Shown: in pieces, positions 1 through 5,986 of the stretch | Position numbering within the stretch: position 1 is the first letter of the stretch | Layout of the letters: every line of letters begins with the position of its first letter | NCBI GenBank assembly: GCA_030431165.1 | Contig: JAUIJQ010000043.1 | Coordinates: 1 to 12,023, forward strand | Length of the DNA: 12,023 bases | Direction: 5' to 3' | Origin: Rhodothermia bacterium | GTDB taxonomy: Bacteria > Bacteroidota > Rhodothermia > Rhodothermales > JABDKH01 | Notes under the pieces: generated by a model | What the model was told of the DNA's origin: nothing | Databases searched by the model: none | Seen by the model: only the letters and a program-made list of their open reading frames with translations | Made by a program: the position numbers and the translations under genes

Positions 1-708
1 GCCCGCTGCGCTGATATCGGGAGGGAGCGGGGCACCCGGTTCGAGCTCCTCGCCACCGGTGAAGCCTTCACCGTGACACGCACGACAGGTGATGTTTGCG
101 AGGTACTCGCCGTATTCAACGGTGGGGCCGGTTGGTGGTGCTTCGTTTCCGTGCGCCGACGTGACCACGTACTCGGTGAGGTTTATTCCACCTGCGCCGA
201 CAATCAGGCTCCCGAGCGGACGAAGCTCCGAAGCGGGCAGTTCGTTATCGACCGGATCGAGCGACTGCAGGTATGCAATAAGGTCGGATACATCAGTATC
301 CGAGAGATTGTGGAAGTACTTCGACGGCATCATCGGCAGAAGCGCGCGACCATCGGGTCTTACGCCGAACCGTATAGCCCGATCAAAATCGGTGGCAGAG
401 TATCTCGCTCCGACGCCGCCGGCGCCAGAGGTCAGGTTCGATGCGACTACCAGAAACGGTGGGGCGTCGATCATCGTGTTGCCGGCAAGATTGTCGCCAT
501 GGCAGTCCTGGCATACGAGGGTCTTGGCGAGGTGCTCGCCACGTGCGACCGATATCGAGTCCGTTTCGACTGAGGCGATCGCGCCGGCAACTTCATACGT
601 GCGGGAGTAGGCTGACTGGCCCTTGGAATAGAAGACGAAACCGATCACAAGCGCGACAATTGCGATCGCCAGCAATGCGGTTCCGACCCACTTGAGTGTG
701 CGTTTCAT
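1..708 (-). CDS. Membrane-anchored diheme cytochrome c (C-terminus cut by window start)
   Basis: Reading the minus strand from an ATG at 708-706 gives an open frame of 236 codons that runs off the window without a stop, so the protein is partial. Residues 7-27 form a hydrophobic segment after a short basic start (MKRTLKW), which looks like an uncleaved membrane anchor or signal. Two c-type heme motifs are visible: CQDCH at 66-70 and CRACH at 208-212. Between them, the LLPMMPSKYF stretch near 123-132 followed by LSDTDVSDLIAYLQSL (135-150) is the usual Met axial-ligand loop and C-terminal helix of a class I cytochrome c domain, so M126 or M127 is the likely ligand of the first heme. The second domain is only begun. 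Proteins of this type carry electrons on the outer face of the inner membrane. The partner oxidase or dehydrogenase is not visible. Upstream bases show no clear Shine-Dalgarno sequence. Confidence 0.88.
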   Translation of the reverse strand, partial: MKRTLKWVGTALLAIAIVALVIGFVFYSKGQSAYSRTYEVAGAIASVETDSISVARGEHLAKTLVCQDCHGDNLAGNTMIDAPPFLVVASNLTSGAGGVGARYSATDFDRAIRFGVRPDGRALLPMMPSKYFHNLSDTDVSDLIAYLQSLDPVDNELPASELRPLGSLIVGAGGINLTEYVVTSAHGNEAPPTGPTVEYGEYLANITCRACHGEGFTGGEELEPGAPLPPDISAAG

Positions 709-803
709 CGCAGGATAGAGGCGAGTAGGAGGGAGTGAGGGACGCGGCCACGATAGCTAGTTTTCGCGCACCGCGCAAGGAGTGGCCGGTGACGACGACA
801 TAC

Positions 804-838
804 AAAAAAAGCGAGTCCCGGTGAGGGGACTCGCTTTT
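804..838 (-). terminator. Intrinsic terminator of the RRM protein gene
   Basis: A perfect stem is formed by GCGAGTCCC (811-819) and GGGACTCGC (826-834), extended by AAAA (807-810) pairing with TTTT (835-838), with a six-base loop (820-825). Read on the minus strand, the stem is followed by a run of seven T (810-804), so it terminates the RNA-binding protein gene that ends at 880. Read on the plus strand, the trailing tract is only TTTTGT. It also insulates the cytochrome gene, whose start lies about 95 bases further on. Confidence 0.9.
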
Positions 839-879
839 GTAAGGCCGGAAGATCGCGCAGGGCAAACTTCAGAAGCCGT

Positions 880-1149
880 TTACCAACGGTTCGGGCCCGA
901 ACGACGAGGACGCTCTTGCGCTTCGTTCACTCGGAGTGCGCGACCGCCTACCTCATGCCCATTCAGCGCATTGATGGCTTTGTCGGCATCAGCAGCGTCC
1001 ATTTCGACGAAGCCAAAACCGCGTGAGCGGCCGGTTTCGCGATCAGAAACGACAGCCGCTGAATGGACATTGCCATATGCGGAAAAGAGGTCGCTCAATT
1101 CGTCTTCGTTGGTGCTCCAGGGAAGATTTCCCACGTAGATCTTTTTCAC
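880..1149 (-). CDS. Small RRM-domain RNA-binding protein
   Basis: The protein of 89 residues is one RNA recognition motif with a short basic tail. The RNP2 element is IYVGNL (residues 4-9). The RNP1 element is RGFGFVEM (43-50), which has the two RNA-stacking aromatics F45 and F47 but Met instead of the last aromatic. The tail (QERPRRSGPNRW) is basic and lacks the long glycine-rich region seen in some cyanobacterial relatives. I chose the GTG at 1149-1147 because family members start right before the KKIYVGNL strand and because GGAGA (1162-1158) lies eight bases upstream. An in-frame ATG at 1203 would add 18 unconserved residues. Such proteins are single-stranded RNA binders, often linked to cold response or mRNA stability; the targets here are unknown. 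The gene is monocistronic, with a terminator downstream. Confidence 0.93.
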   Translation of the reverse strand: MKKIYVGNLPWSTNEDELSDLFSAYGNVHSAAVVSDRETGRSRGFGFVEMDAADADKAINALNGHEVGGRALRVNEAQERPRRSGPNRW

Positions 1150-1166
1150 AGAATCGTTCTCCAAAC

Positions 1167-1180
1167 CCGGCCGAAGCCGG
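1167..1180 (-). promoter_or_regulatory. UUCG tetraloop hairpin in the RRM gene leader
   Basis: On the minus strand the leader contains CCGGC-TTCG-GCCGG, a perfect five-base-pair GC stem closed by the very stable C(UUCG)G tetraloop. It ends four bases before the Shine-Dalgarno GGAGA at 1162-1158. The position suggests an effect on translation or leader folding, possibly autoregulation by the encoded RNA-binding protein, but this is inference. Confidence 0.5.
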
Positions 1181-1277
1181 ATACAAAGGCCACCACCCAC
1201 CATTTATGGCAGACTTGGCCCATAGTTAACCAGTGCAACAGCGCGGCCCTGAGGCCACCCAATTGCGTGACAAAGAG

Positions 1278-1285
1278 CAAATATA
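1278..1285 (-). promoter_or_regulatory. Possible Bacteroidota-type -7 promoter box for the RRM gene
   Basis: The minus strand reads TATATTTG, an exact match to the TAnnTTTG -7 element of the Bacteroidota primary sigma factor. It would start transcription near 1271 and give a leader of about 120 bases. The matching -33 TTTG is not clear: only a TGG lies at the right distance. The call rests mainly on this one box and its position. Confidence 0.4.
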
Positions 1286-1436
1286 CGGCATTATTGGCGT
1301 TTCCCACGAAAACAGGACGAGACCATTGATTCTTCATCCGAACTGTTTATGGATCCGTGATGCAATACGCCGCTGCCGGGAGGCATTTTAGGCGCTCGTC
1401 GAACCGGGATAAGCGGCATCCGGCCACAGATTCAGC

Positions 1437-2420
1437 TTGATCAGGACGTCACGCAAACATCGCGCATCGACCCGGGCTCGCGGCGGGCCCACACGGCGCA
1501 GCGCACTCCTCGCAGCCGCTGGTACGCTTTTTTTGGCCGGATGTATCGGGACTGACCTCGTTGAAGAGACAGCCCTGACGATCCCTGAAATCCGTGTCTC
1601 ACATGCCTCGGTTGCGCTCATCCAGGGTGACGAAGTCGCACTGACGGCCACCTACCTGGATGCGTTTGGCAACGTGGATCCCTTTGTCATGCAGCGGTGG
1701 TTCTCCGGCAACGCCGGGATTGCCGTCGTAACGGATGACGGCGTCATCCGCGGTGTTGCGGCGGGTCAGACTACCGTTTCGGTTTCGGTCGACACCACGC
1801 TTGGTCCACCTGTGCTCGTGACGGTAGTCGCCAACGCATCCGCTGCCGCATCGGTGGAGATCACCCCGGATTCACTCGCACTGACCGAGGGCGAAGAAAC
1901 TCAGCTCGCGGTGTCGGTCAGAAACATTGCCGGTGAATTGATTGCTCCATCGGAGGTGATGTGGCAATCAAGCGACGCGGGTACGGCGCAAGTTGATGCA
2001 GAGGGTAACGTTATCGCCATTTCACCGGGTACCGCGTCGATCGTCGCCAGCGCTGATGGAATCGCGAGTACCCCAGCAATCGTGGTTGTGCGTGGCAGAG
2101 TGCGCAACGGGTCATTTGTAAAGCGGCCGGGCACTTCATACAACGTGTCGGGTTCGGCAGAGCTCGCCGAACTGGCCAGCGGAAGACTGCGGTTAATCCT
2201 CGGGTCGGACTTCATTTCCAGCGATGGACCCGACGTTGATGTTTACCTCTCCCAGACGAATACGGTTACCGGTACGAGTCTTTCGTTGGGTTCGATCATC
2301 TCCAGCTCGGGAGCCCAGCAGTATCCGGTCCCGTCGGGGGTCCAACTCGATGACTTTGACTGGGTCATCATTCACTGCGTCGCGTTCAACGTCACGTTTG
2401 GTTATGCACGACTCTTTTAG
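1437..2420 (+). CDS. Lipoprotein with two Ig-like (BIG2) repeats and a C-terminal DM13 domain
   Basis: The protein has 327 residues. Its basic N-region contains TRRSALL (19-25), slightly Tat-like, then a hydrophobic run and the lipobox LAGC with C36 as the lipidated cysteine. Residues about 50-131 and 138-218 are two bacterial Ig-like repeats; each has the pattern of raised values, a W-F/W-Q-S segment and a G-x-T-x-V/I-x-V/A end strand (VAAGQTTVSVSV, ISPGTASIVAS). Residues about 224-326 match the DM13 domain: GSF start, LRLILGSDFISSDGPDVDVYLS, SSSGAQQYPVPSGVQLDDFDWVIIHC and the final VAFNVTFGYARL, with the conserved cysteine at C314. DM13 is thought to be a redox or electron-transfer domain; its role here is unproven. 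The start is a TTG because a stop lies in frame at 1410 and no ATG or GTG precedes the signal peptide. Its stop lies inside the next gene's start region (17-base overlap), so the two are co-transcribed. Confidence 0.88.
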   Translation: MIRTSRKHRASTRARGGPTRRSALLAAAGTLFLAGCIGTDLVEETALTIPEIRVSHASVALIQGDEVALTATYLDAFGNVDPFVMQRWFSGNAGIAVVTDDGVIRGVAAGQTTVSVSVDTTLGPPVLVTVVANASAAASVEITPDSLALTEGEETQLAVSVRNIAGELIAPSEVMWQSSDAGTAQVDAEGNVIAISPGTASIVASADGIASTPAIVVVRGRVRNGSFVKRPGTSYNVSGSAELAELASGRLRLILGSDFISSDGPDVDVYLSQTNTVTGTSLSLGSIISSSGAQQYPVPSGVQLDDFDWVIIHCVAFNVTFGYARLF

Positions 2421-3273
2421 ACACCACGCACGTCTTTGGGTGCTTGCCGGACTGATGATTGTGGCGACTGGGGTGGGCGCGCCGCAAAAGGCACAAGCGG
2501 ATGGCTGGACAATGCCGCGCGGTGTGGGCTTCTACCAGGTGCGGTTTGAGACGCTACGAACCCGCAGCTACTTCGAGCCAACCGGCAATCGCCTTGGTGT
2601 ACCAACCATCGGTGCGTACCGCGTCAGCCTGTACGGTGAGTATGGATTGACAGATCGGATATCCGTCCTCGCCTATGTACCTATTGAGAGACTGACCCTG
2701 AATCGGCAGGTTGGTGCCGTTTCTGGCATCGAACTAGACCCGGGCGACGCGGTGACGGGGGCAGCGGACATGGTCTTGGGCATCCGCGGAAATCTATTTA
2801 GCTCGGGGCGAACGGTTGTGTCGGTCGGACTGGCATTTGGCATCCCGACAGGCAGCGCAACGCAGGAGAGTGGACTCTATACGGGCGATGGTGAAGCAAA
2901 CCAGCAGGTGACGATCGAGGTTGGACATGGGTTCGGGACTTCGGGCTACGTGGTCGCGGTCGCAGGATTCAATCACAGGACACGCGGCTTCTCCGACGAA
3001 ATCGTTTACCGCGCCGAGGTTGGTGGACCTGTATGGAGGCGGGTCTCCGGGGCCGTGAGGTGCTCCGGGGTACAGTCGTTACAGAACGGAGACGCGGTTT
3101 TGGGCGGCCGGGGACTGCGTGGCAACGATCAGCGGTTTCTACGGTATGGTGCTGAATTGCGGATGGCCGTCACCACAAACACGGGCGTGGCGCTGAGTGT
3201 TGATCGAAACGCACTGGTCCAAAATGGGCTGGGAGGGTCAACCGTGGGCGTGTCGGTTTTTGCGCGCCTGTAA
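2404..3273 (+). CDS. Putative outer-membrane beta-barrel protein
   Basis: Starting at the ATG at 2404, the protein has 289 residues and a clean Sec signal peptide: a basic/polar start (MHDSFRHHAR), a hydrophobic core (11-24) and an AQA site with probable cleavage after residue 32. The rest alternates polar and hydrophobic residues in short strands (YRVSLYGEYGLTDRISVLAYVPI, RTVVSVGLAFGIPTG, SGYVVAVAGFNHRT, RYGAELRMAV) joined by gly-rich loops and ends in a strand SVFARL. This resembles the 12-strand 'phenol meta-pathway-like' outer-membrane channel family, but I cannot assign a substrate. The frame stays open upstream to 2224, but that would run through the DM13 domain of the preceding gene and hide the signal peptide. 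It overlaps that lipoprotein gene by 17 bases, so the pair probably acts together at the cell surface. Only two cysteines, no enzymatic motifs. Confidence 0.75.
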   Translation: MHDSFRHHARLWVLAGLMIVATGVGAPQKAQADGWTMPRGVGFYQVRFETLRTRSYFEPTGNRLGVPTIGAYRVSLYGEYGLTDRISVLAYVPIERLTLNRQVGAVSGIELDPGDAVTGAADMVLGIRGNLFSSGRTVVSVGLAFGIPTGSATQESGLYTGDGEANQQVTIEVGHGFGTSGYVVAVAGFNHRTRGFSDEIVYRAEVGGPVWRRVSGAVRCSGVQSLQNGDAVLGGRGLRGNDQRFLRYGAELRMAVTTNTGVALSVDRNALVQNGLGGSTVGVSVFARL

Positions 3274-3318
3274 ACTCGGTCGTAGCGCAGGGAAAGCCGG
3301 CACCGGTCTGTGCGAGTT
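3273..3318. other. Imperfect stem-loop between convergent genes
   Basis: AACTCG (3273-3278) pairs with CGAGTT (3313-3318), and inside it CGCAG pairs with CTGTG (one G-U pair). It bridges the 43-base gap between the barrel gene and the ATPase gene and touches both stop codons. No T-tract follows on either strand, so terminator function is uncertain. Confidence 0.3.
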
Positions 3319-5242
3319 ACCGGGCGGCTCCCGGTTTTCGTCGTGGTTTTGCCGCGAGCAGCCGGAGACCGTTGAGTGAGACGAGTACAGTGCTTCCTTC
3401 GTGACCGACGACAGCGACTGGCAGCGGAATGCCGATCGTCAGGATGAAAGAGATCATGACCACGATTGCCAGAAGAGATATGGTGATGTTGGCAATCAGG
3501 ATTCGTCGGGTTCGCCTGCTGAGTGAAAGTAGATAGGGCAGTCTCGTCAGGTCGCCGGTGATCAGCACAATGTCGGCTGTTTCCAGCGCGACGTCAGTGC
3601 CGGCATCGCCCATTGCTACGCCAACCGACGCGGCAGCCAGCGCCGGTGCGTCGTTGACGCCGTCTCCAACCATGGCGACCGAACCGTATTCCTGCCGGAG
3701 GTCGTGAACGAGTGCCACCTTTTGCTCTGGCAGGACTTCGGAGTACGACCTGTCCACGCCCGTAGCCTGACCGACATAGTCGGCCACGTGTCGGTTGTCG
3801 CCGGTGATCATTGCGATGTGTTCGATTCCCAGTTCTCGCAGCGCGGTAACTACAGACGGAGCCTCTGGTCGAATGGAGTCGCCGAACGCCAGGACGCCAA
3901 GCGCCGTTGTCGATTCACCGTCCTCGCGCACTACAAACACGACGGTCTTGGCTTCTGCCCGAAGGCGCGATGCTTCATTCTCCACCGCGTCGCCGACAGG
4001 AATCGCGCGGTTTTCGAAGAAGGTGCGGTTGCCAATGTGAACGAGGGAGCTTCCCAGGCGTGCGGTGACACCCATGCCGAACGTGGCTTTGAAATCCGAA
4101 ACATCCTGCAGTTCCAATCCGCGATTGGCTGCTTCGCGGACTGTCGCTCGGGCAAGATGATGTTCACTGTTTGCCTGAATCGACGCGGCAAGTGCCAGCA
4201 ACGCCGGCTCGCTGTTTCCCGCAAAAGCGATCGTGTCGGTGAGTTGCGTTGCACCTTGCGTGAGCGTACCGGTTTTGTCAAAAGCAATGGCGCGTACGAG
4301 GGCGGCGTCCTCGACATGTATGCCGCCTTTGAACAGCACGCCGTGCCGCGCTCCCGCCGCAATCGCCGACAGTACGGCCGCCGGGGTCGAGATAATCAGC
4401 GCACAAGGACTCGCTGCGACCATCAGGGTCATCGACCGATAGAACGCCTCGCGCGCCGGTTCGCCAAATCCGAAATGCCATGCGAAGAAAGAAATGGCGG
4501 TAACGAGAATCACGCCGATCGCGTACGGCTGCTCGAACCTGTCGAGAAACTGCTGCGTTTCTGACCGCTCGCTTTGCGCTTCTTCGACCATTCGGATGAG
4601 CCGCGATATCGCGCTCTCGCCGGCAATTCTGGTAACCCGGACGTCGAGTGTGCCCGATTCGTTGATCGTGCCGCCGAACACCTCGGCATCGGCGGATTTT
4701 GGAACAGGAGCGCTCTCACCCGTAAGGGAGGACTCGTCAATTTCGGATACGCCGGCAACAACTATCCCGTCCAGCGGGATCCGATCCCCCGGGTGTACTA
4801 CGAATACCTGACCCGGGACGACGACCTCAACCGGGACTTCCGTGACGCCGCCTCCCGTCGCATCGCGAATGTGCGCGGTGTCTGGTCGAAGGTGCATGAG
4901 CGCCGCGATCGCTGACCGCGAGCGCCCAATCGCGTATTGCTGTAGCACATTCGACAGCGAGAACAGAAAAAGCAGCATGGCGCCTTCAAAGGGAGCGCCG
5001 ATCGCGAGGGCGCCGGCGGCGGCGAGAACCATCAGCAGGTCAATGTCGATCCGCGCGTCGCGAAGCGACTCGAAGCCCGCTCGCAGACCAAACCATCCGC
5101 CGAAGGCATAGGAAACCGCGTATCCGACAGATGAGATGCTCGGCGGGCCGCTGGCAAGCCCGTTGACAAATGCCACGACCAGACCTAGTCCGGCCAGAGC
5201 AACGAAGTAGCGGGCAAGCGAAACGCTACTGGTCGGAGACAC
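3317..5242 (-). CDS. P1B-4 type heavy-metal exporting P-type ATPase (Co/Fe/Zn class)
   Basis: The 641-residue protein has all P-type ATPase landmarks: TGES in the actuator domain (174-177), the phosphorylated D322 in DKTGTLT, TGDN (480-483) and GDGVNDAP (526-533). The ion-path motif is SPC at 278-280, not CPC, and the last helices carry HEGST at 614-618. SPC plus HEG[GS]T defines the P1B-4 group (CoaT, CtpD, PfeT/FrvA types), which export Co2+, Fe2+ or Zn2+ from the cytoplasm. There is no N-terminal HMA or His-rich metal-binding domain, which is normal for this group. Hydrophobic segments lie near 12-30, 38-55, 68-104, 238-258, 268-295, 582-604 and 606-630. The nucleotide-domain motif reads SEHH (359-362): the ATP-binding histidine H361 is kept but the usual proline is His. 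The start is GTG at 5242-5240, inside the end of the upstream isomerase gene (17-base overlap), so translation is probably coupled. Confidence 0.93.
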   Translation of the reverse strand: MSPTSSVSLARYFVALAGLGLVVAFVNGLASGPPSISSVGYAVSYAFGGWFGLRAGFESLRDARIDIDLLMVLAAAGALAIGAPFEGAMLLFLFSLSNVLQQYAIGRSRSAIAALMHLRPDTAHIRDATGGGVTEVPVEVVVPGQVFVVHPGDRIPLDGIVVAGVSEIDESSLTGESAPVPKSADAEVFGGTINESGTLDVRVTRIAGESAISRLIRMVEEAQSERSETQQFLDRFEQPYAIGVILVTAISFFAWHFGFGEPAREAFYRSMTLMVAASPCALIISTPAAVLSAIAAGARHGVLFKGGIHVEDAALVRAIAFDKTGTLTQGATQLTDTIAFAGNSEPALLALAASIQANSEHHLARATVREAANRGLELQDVSDFKATFGMGVTARLGSSLVHIGNRTFFENRAIPVGDAVENEASRLRAEAKTVVFVVREDGESTTALGVLAFGDSIRPEAPSVVTALRELGIEHIAMITGDNRHVADYVGQATGVDRSYSEVLPEQKVALVHDLRQEYGSVAMVGDGVNDAPALAAASVGVAMGDAGTDVALETADIVLITGDLTRLPYLLSLSRRTRRILIANITISLLAIVVMISFILTIGIPLPVAVVGHEGSTVLVSLNGLRLLAAKPRRKPGAAR

Positions 5243-5843
5243 GATGAACGCCAGTGATTTCTACGGGGCTGGCGAGTGCCTGGCCGCGCGTTGGACTCAG
5301 GTGAATCGCCCTGACGACGTCCATGCCAGACACAACGCGTCCAAACACCGCGAACCCCTGTCCGTCCGGATTCCGCATGCCCCCGAAGTCGAGTGCCGGC
5401 TGGTCTGTGACGCAGATGAAGAATTCCGAGGAGGCAGATCCTGGGTCGAGGCGGGCCATCGAAATTGCGCCCGCAGTGTGCAGCAATCCAGTGTCTGCGG
5501 TGGTTTCATGCTCAATCGCTGGTAGACGTCGCTGCCGGCTGCGGTTTCCGAGCCCGCCCTGCACAACTTCTATGCGGATCGAGTCATTTGGCTGGTTGTC
5601 CAGTGTCACCACGCGGTAGAAGTGGGCAGAGTCCAGCCTGGCCTCGTCAACATATCGCAGGAAGTTCGTCGCTGTTATCGGGGCCGCGATCGTATCGACC
5701 TCAATGACGAGAGAGCCGAGCGTTGTTGCCAGTTCAACTCGGGGCAGGGAGCCGGCCGAGTCGTTCCCGGGCGCAGAGCACCCGGTCATCGCGAGCGCCG
5801 TCGCCGACATTGCGAGCGCGAGGAGTTGAAGCAATCTGTTCAT
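5226..5843 (-). CDS. Cyclophilin-type peptidyl-prolyl cis-trans isomerase, lipoprotein
   Basis: The protein has 205 residues with a signal peptide ending in the lipobox MTGC, so C22 is the likely lipid anchor. The cyclophilin fold covers about 35-202: TTLGSLVIEVD, APITATNFLRYVDE, FYRVV (75-79, R77 being the expected catalytic arginine), VVQGG (93-97), HTAGAISMARLDPGSASSEFFICV (122-145) and the closing FAVFGRVVSGMDVVRAI (164-180). Such enzymes speed prolyl isomerisation of exported proteins in the periplasm or on the outer membrane. The region before ATG at 5843 has no strong Shine-Dalgarno sequence and abuts one arm of a 10-base inverted repeat. It is the first gene of a pair with the metal ATPase; a functional link between the two is unexplained. 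Confidence 0.93.
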   Translation of the reverse strand: MNRLLQLLALAMSATALAMTGCSAPGNDSAGSLPRVELATTLGSLVIEVDTIAAPITATNFLRYVDEARLDSAHFYRVVTLDNQPNDSIRIEVVQGGLGNRSRQRRLPAIEHETTADTGLLHTAGAISMARLDPGSASSEFFICVTDQPALDFGGMRNPDGQGFAVFGRVVSGMDVVRAIHLSPTRGQALASPVEITGVHRVSDQ

Positions 5844-5974
5844 GCTGACGGTGATAGTGTTTCACAATATCAACATTTCTCTCCAATCGTGGAGCAATTT
5901 GGTATTATCCGGACGCTTGTGCGCCAACCATCACCGATGTCGGGTGCGACTCATGGTCGCACAACACCGTCAGC
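5844..5974. repeat. 10-bp perfect inverted repeat at both ends of the divergent promoter region
   Basis: GCTGACGGTG (5844-5853) and CACCGTCAGC (5965-5974) are exact reverse complements. The first arm touches the start codon of the isomerase gene; the second lies 12 bases before the ATG of the dehydrogenase gene. Each divergent gene thus carries the same CACCGTCAGC sequence in its 5' leader. Between them lie three smaller palindromes: CTCCA-ATCG-TGGAG (5881-5894), CCGA-TG-TCGG (5934-5943) and GTGCGAC-TCATG-GTCGCAC (5944-5962). A shared regulator site is plausible but not proven. Confidence 0.55.
5944..5962 (+). promoter_or_regulatory. 19-bp palindrome, candidate operator of the sugar-acid operon
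   Basis: GTGCGACTCATGGTCGCAC has two perfect seven-base arms around a five-base centre and ends 24 bases before the start codon of the first operon gene. Size and position suit a dimeric repressor site (LacI, GntR or IclR style) overlapping the promoter or leader; in RNA it could also form a hairpin. No regulator gene is in the window to pair with it. Confidence 0.45.
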
Positions 5975-5986
5975 GTAATCCGATAA

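Noticed and set aside
709..803. Possible promoter (TTG...TAGCTATC) before the cytochrome gene
   Set aside because: The boxes match the Bacteroidota or sigma-70 consensus only weakly, so it was not listed as a feature.
593..865. Minus-strand frame of 90 codons upstream of the cytochrome gene
   Set aside because: It runs through the strong terminator at 804-838 and the start of the cytochrome c gene and shows no domain; the cytochrome frame has two heme motifs and wins.
2224..2403. Upstream extension of the beta-barrel protein to an ATG at 2224
   Set aside because: It would put 60 extra residues, read out of frame from the DM13 domain, before a clean signal peptide that starts at the ATG at 2404.
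3704..4564. Long plus-strand open frame (286 codons) opposite the metal ATPase gene
   Set aside because: It lies wholly antisense to clear P-type ATPase motifs; its protein has no signal, domain or repeat and is rich in Arg, Cys and His as expected from a reverse-complement frame of GC-rich coding DNA.
4860..5242. Expected N-terminal HMA (CxxC) metal-binding domain of the ATPase
   Set aside because: No CxxC or His-rich segment occurs in the first 100 residues; absence is usual for P1B-4 enzymes, so this is not a truncation.
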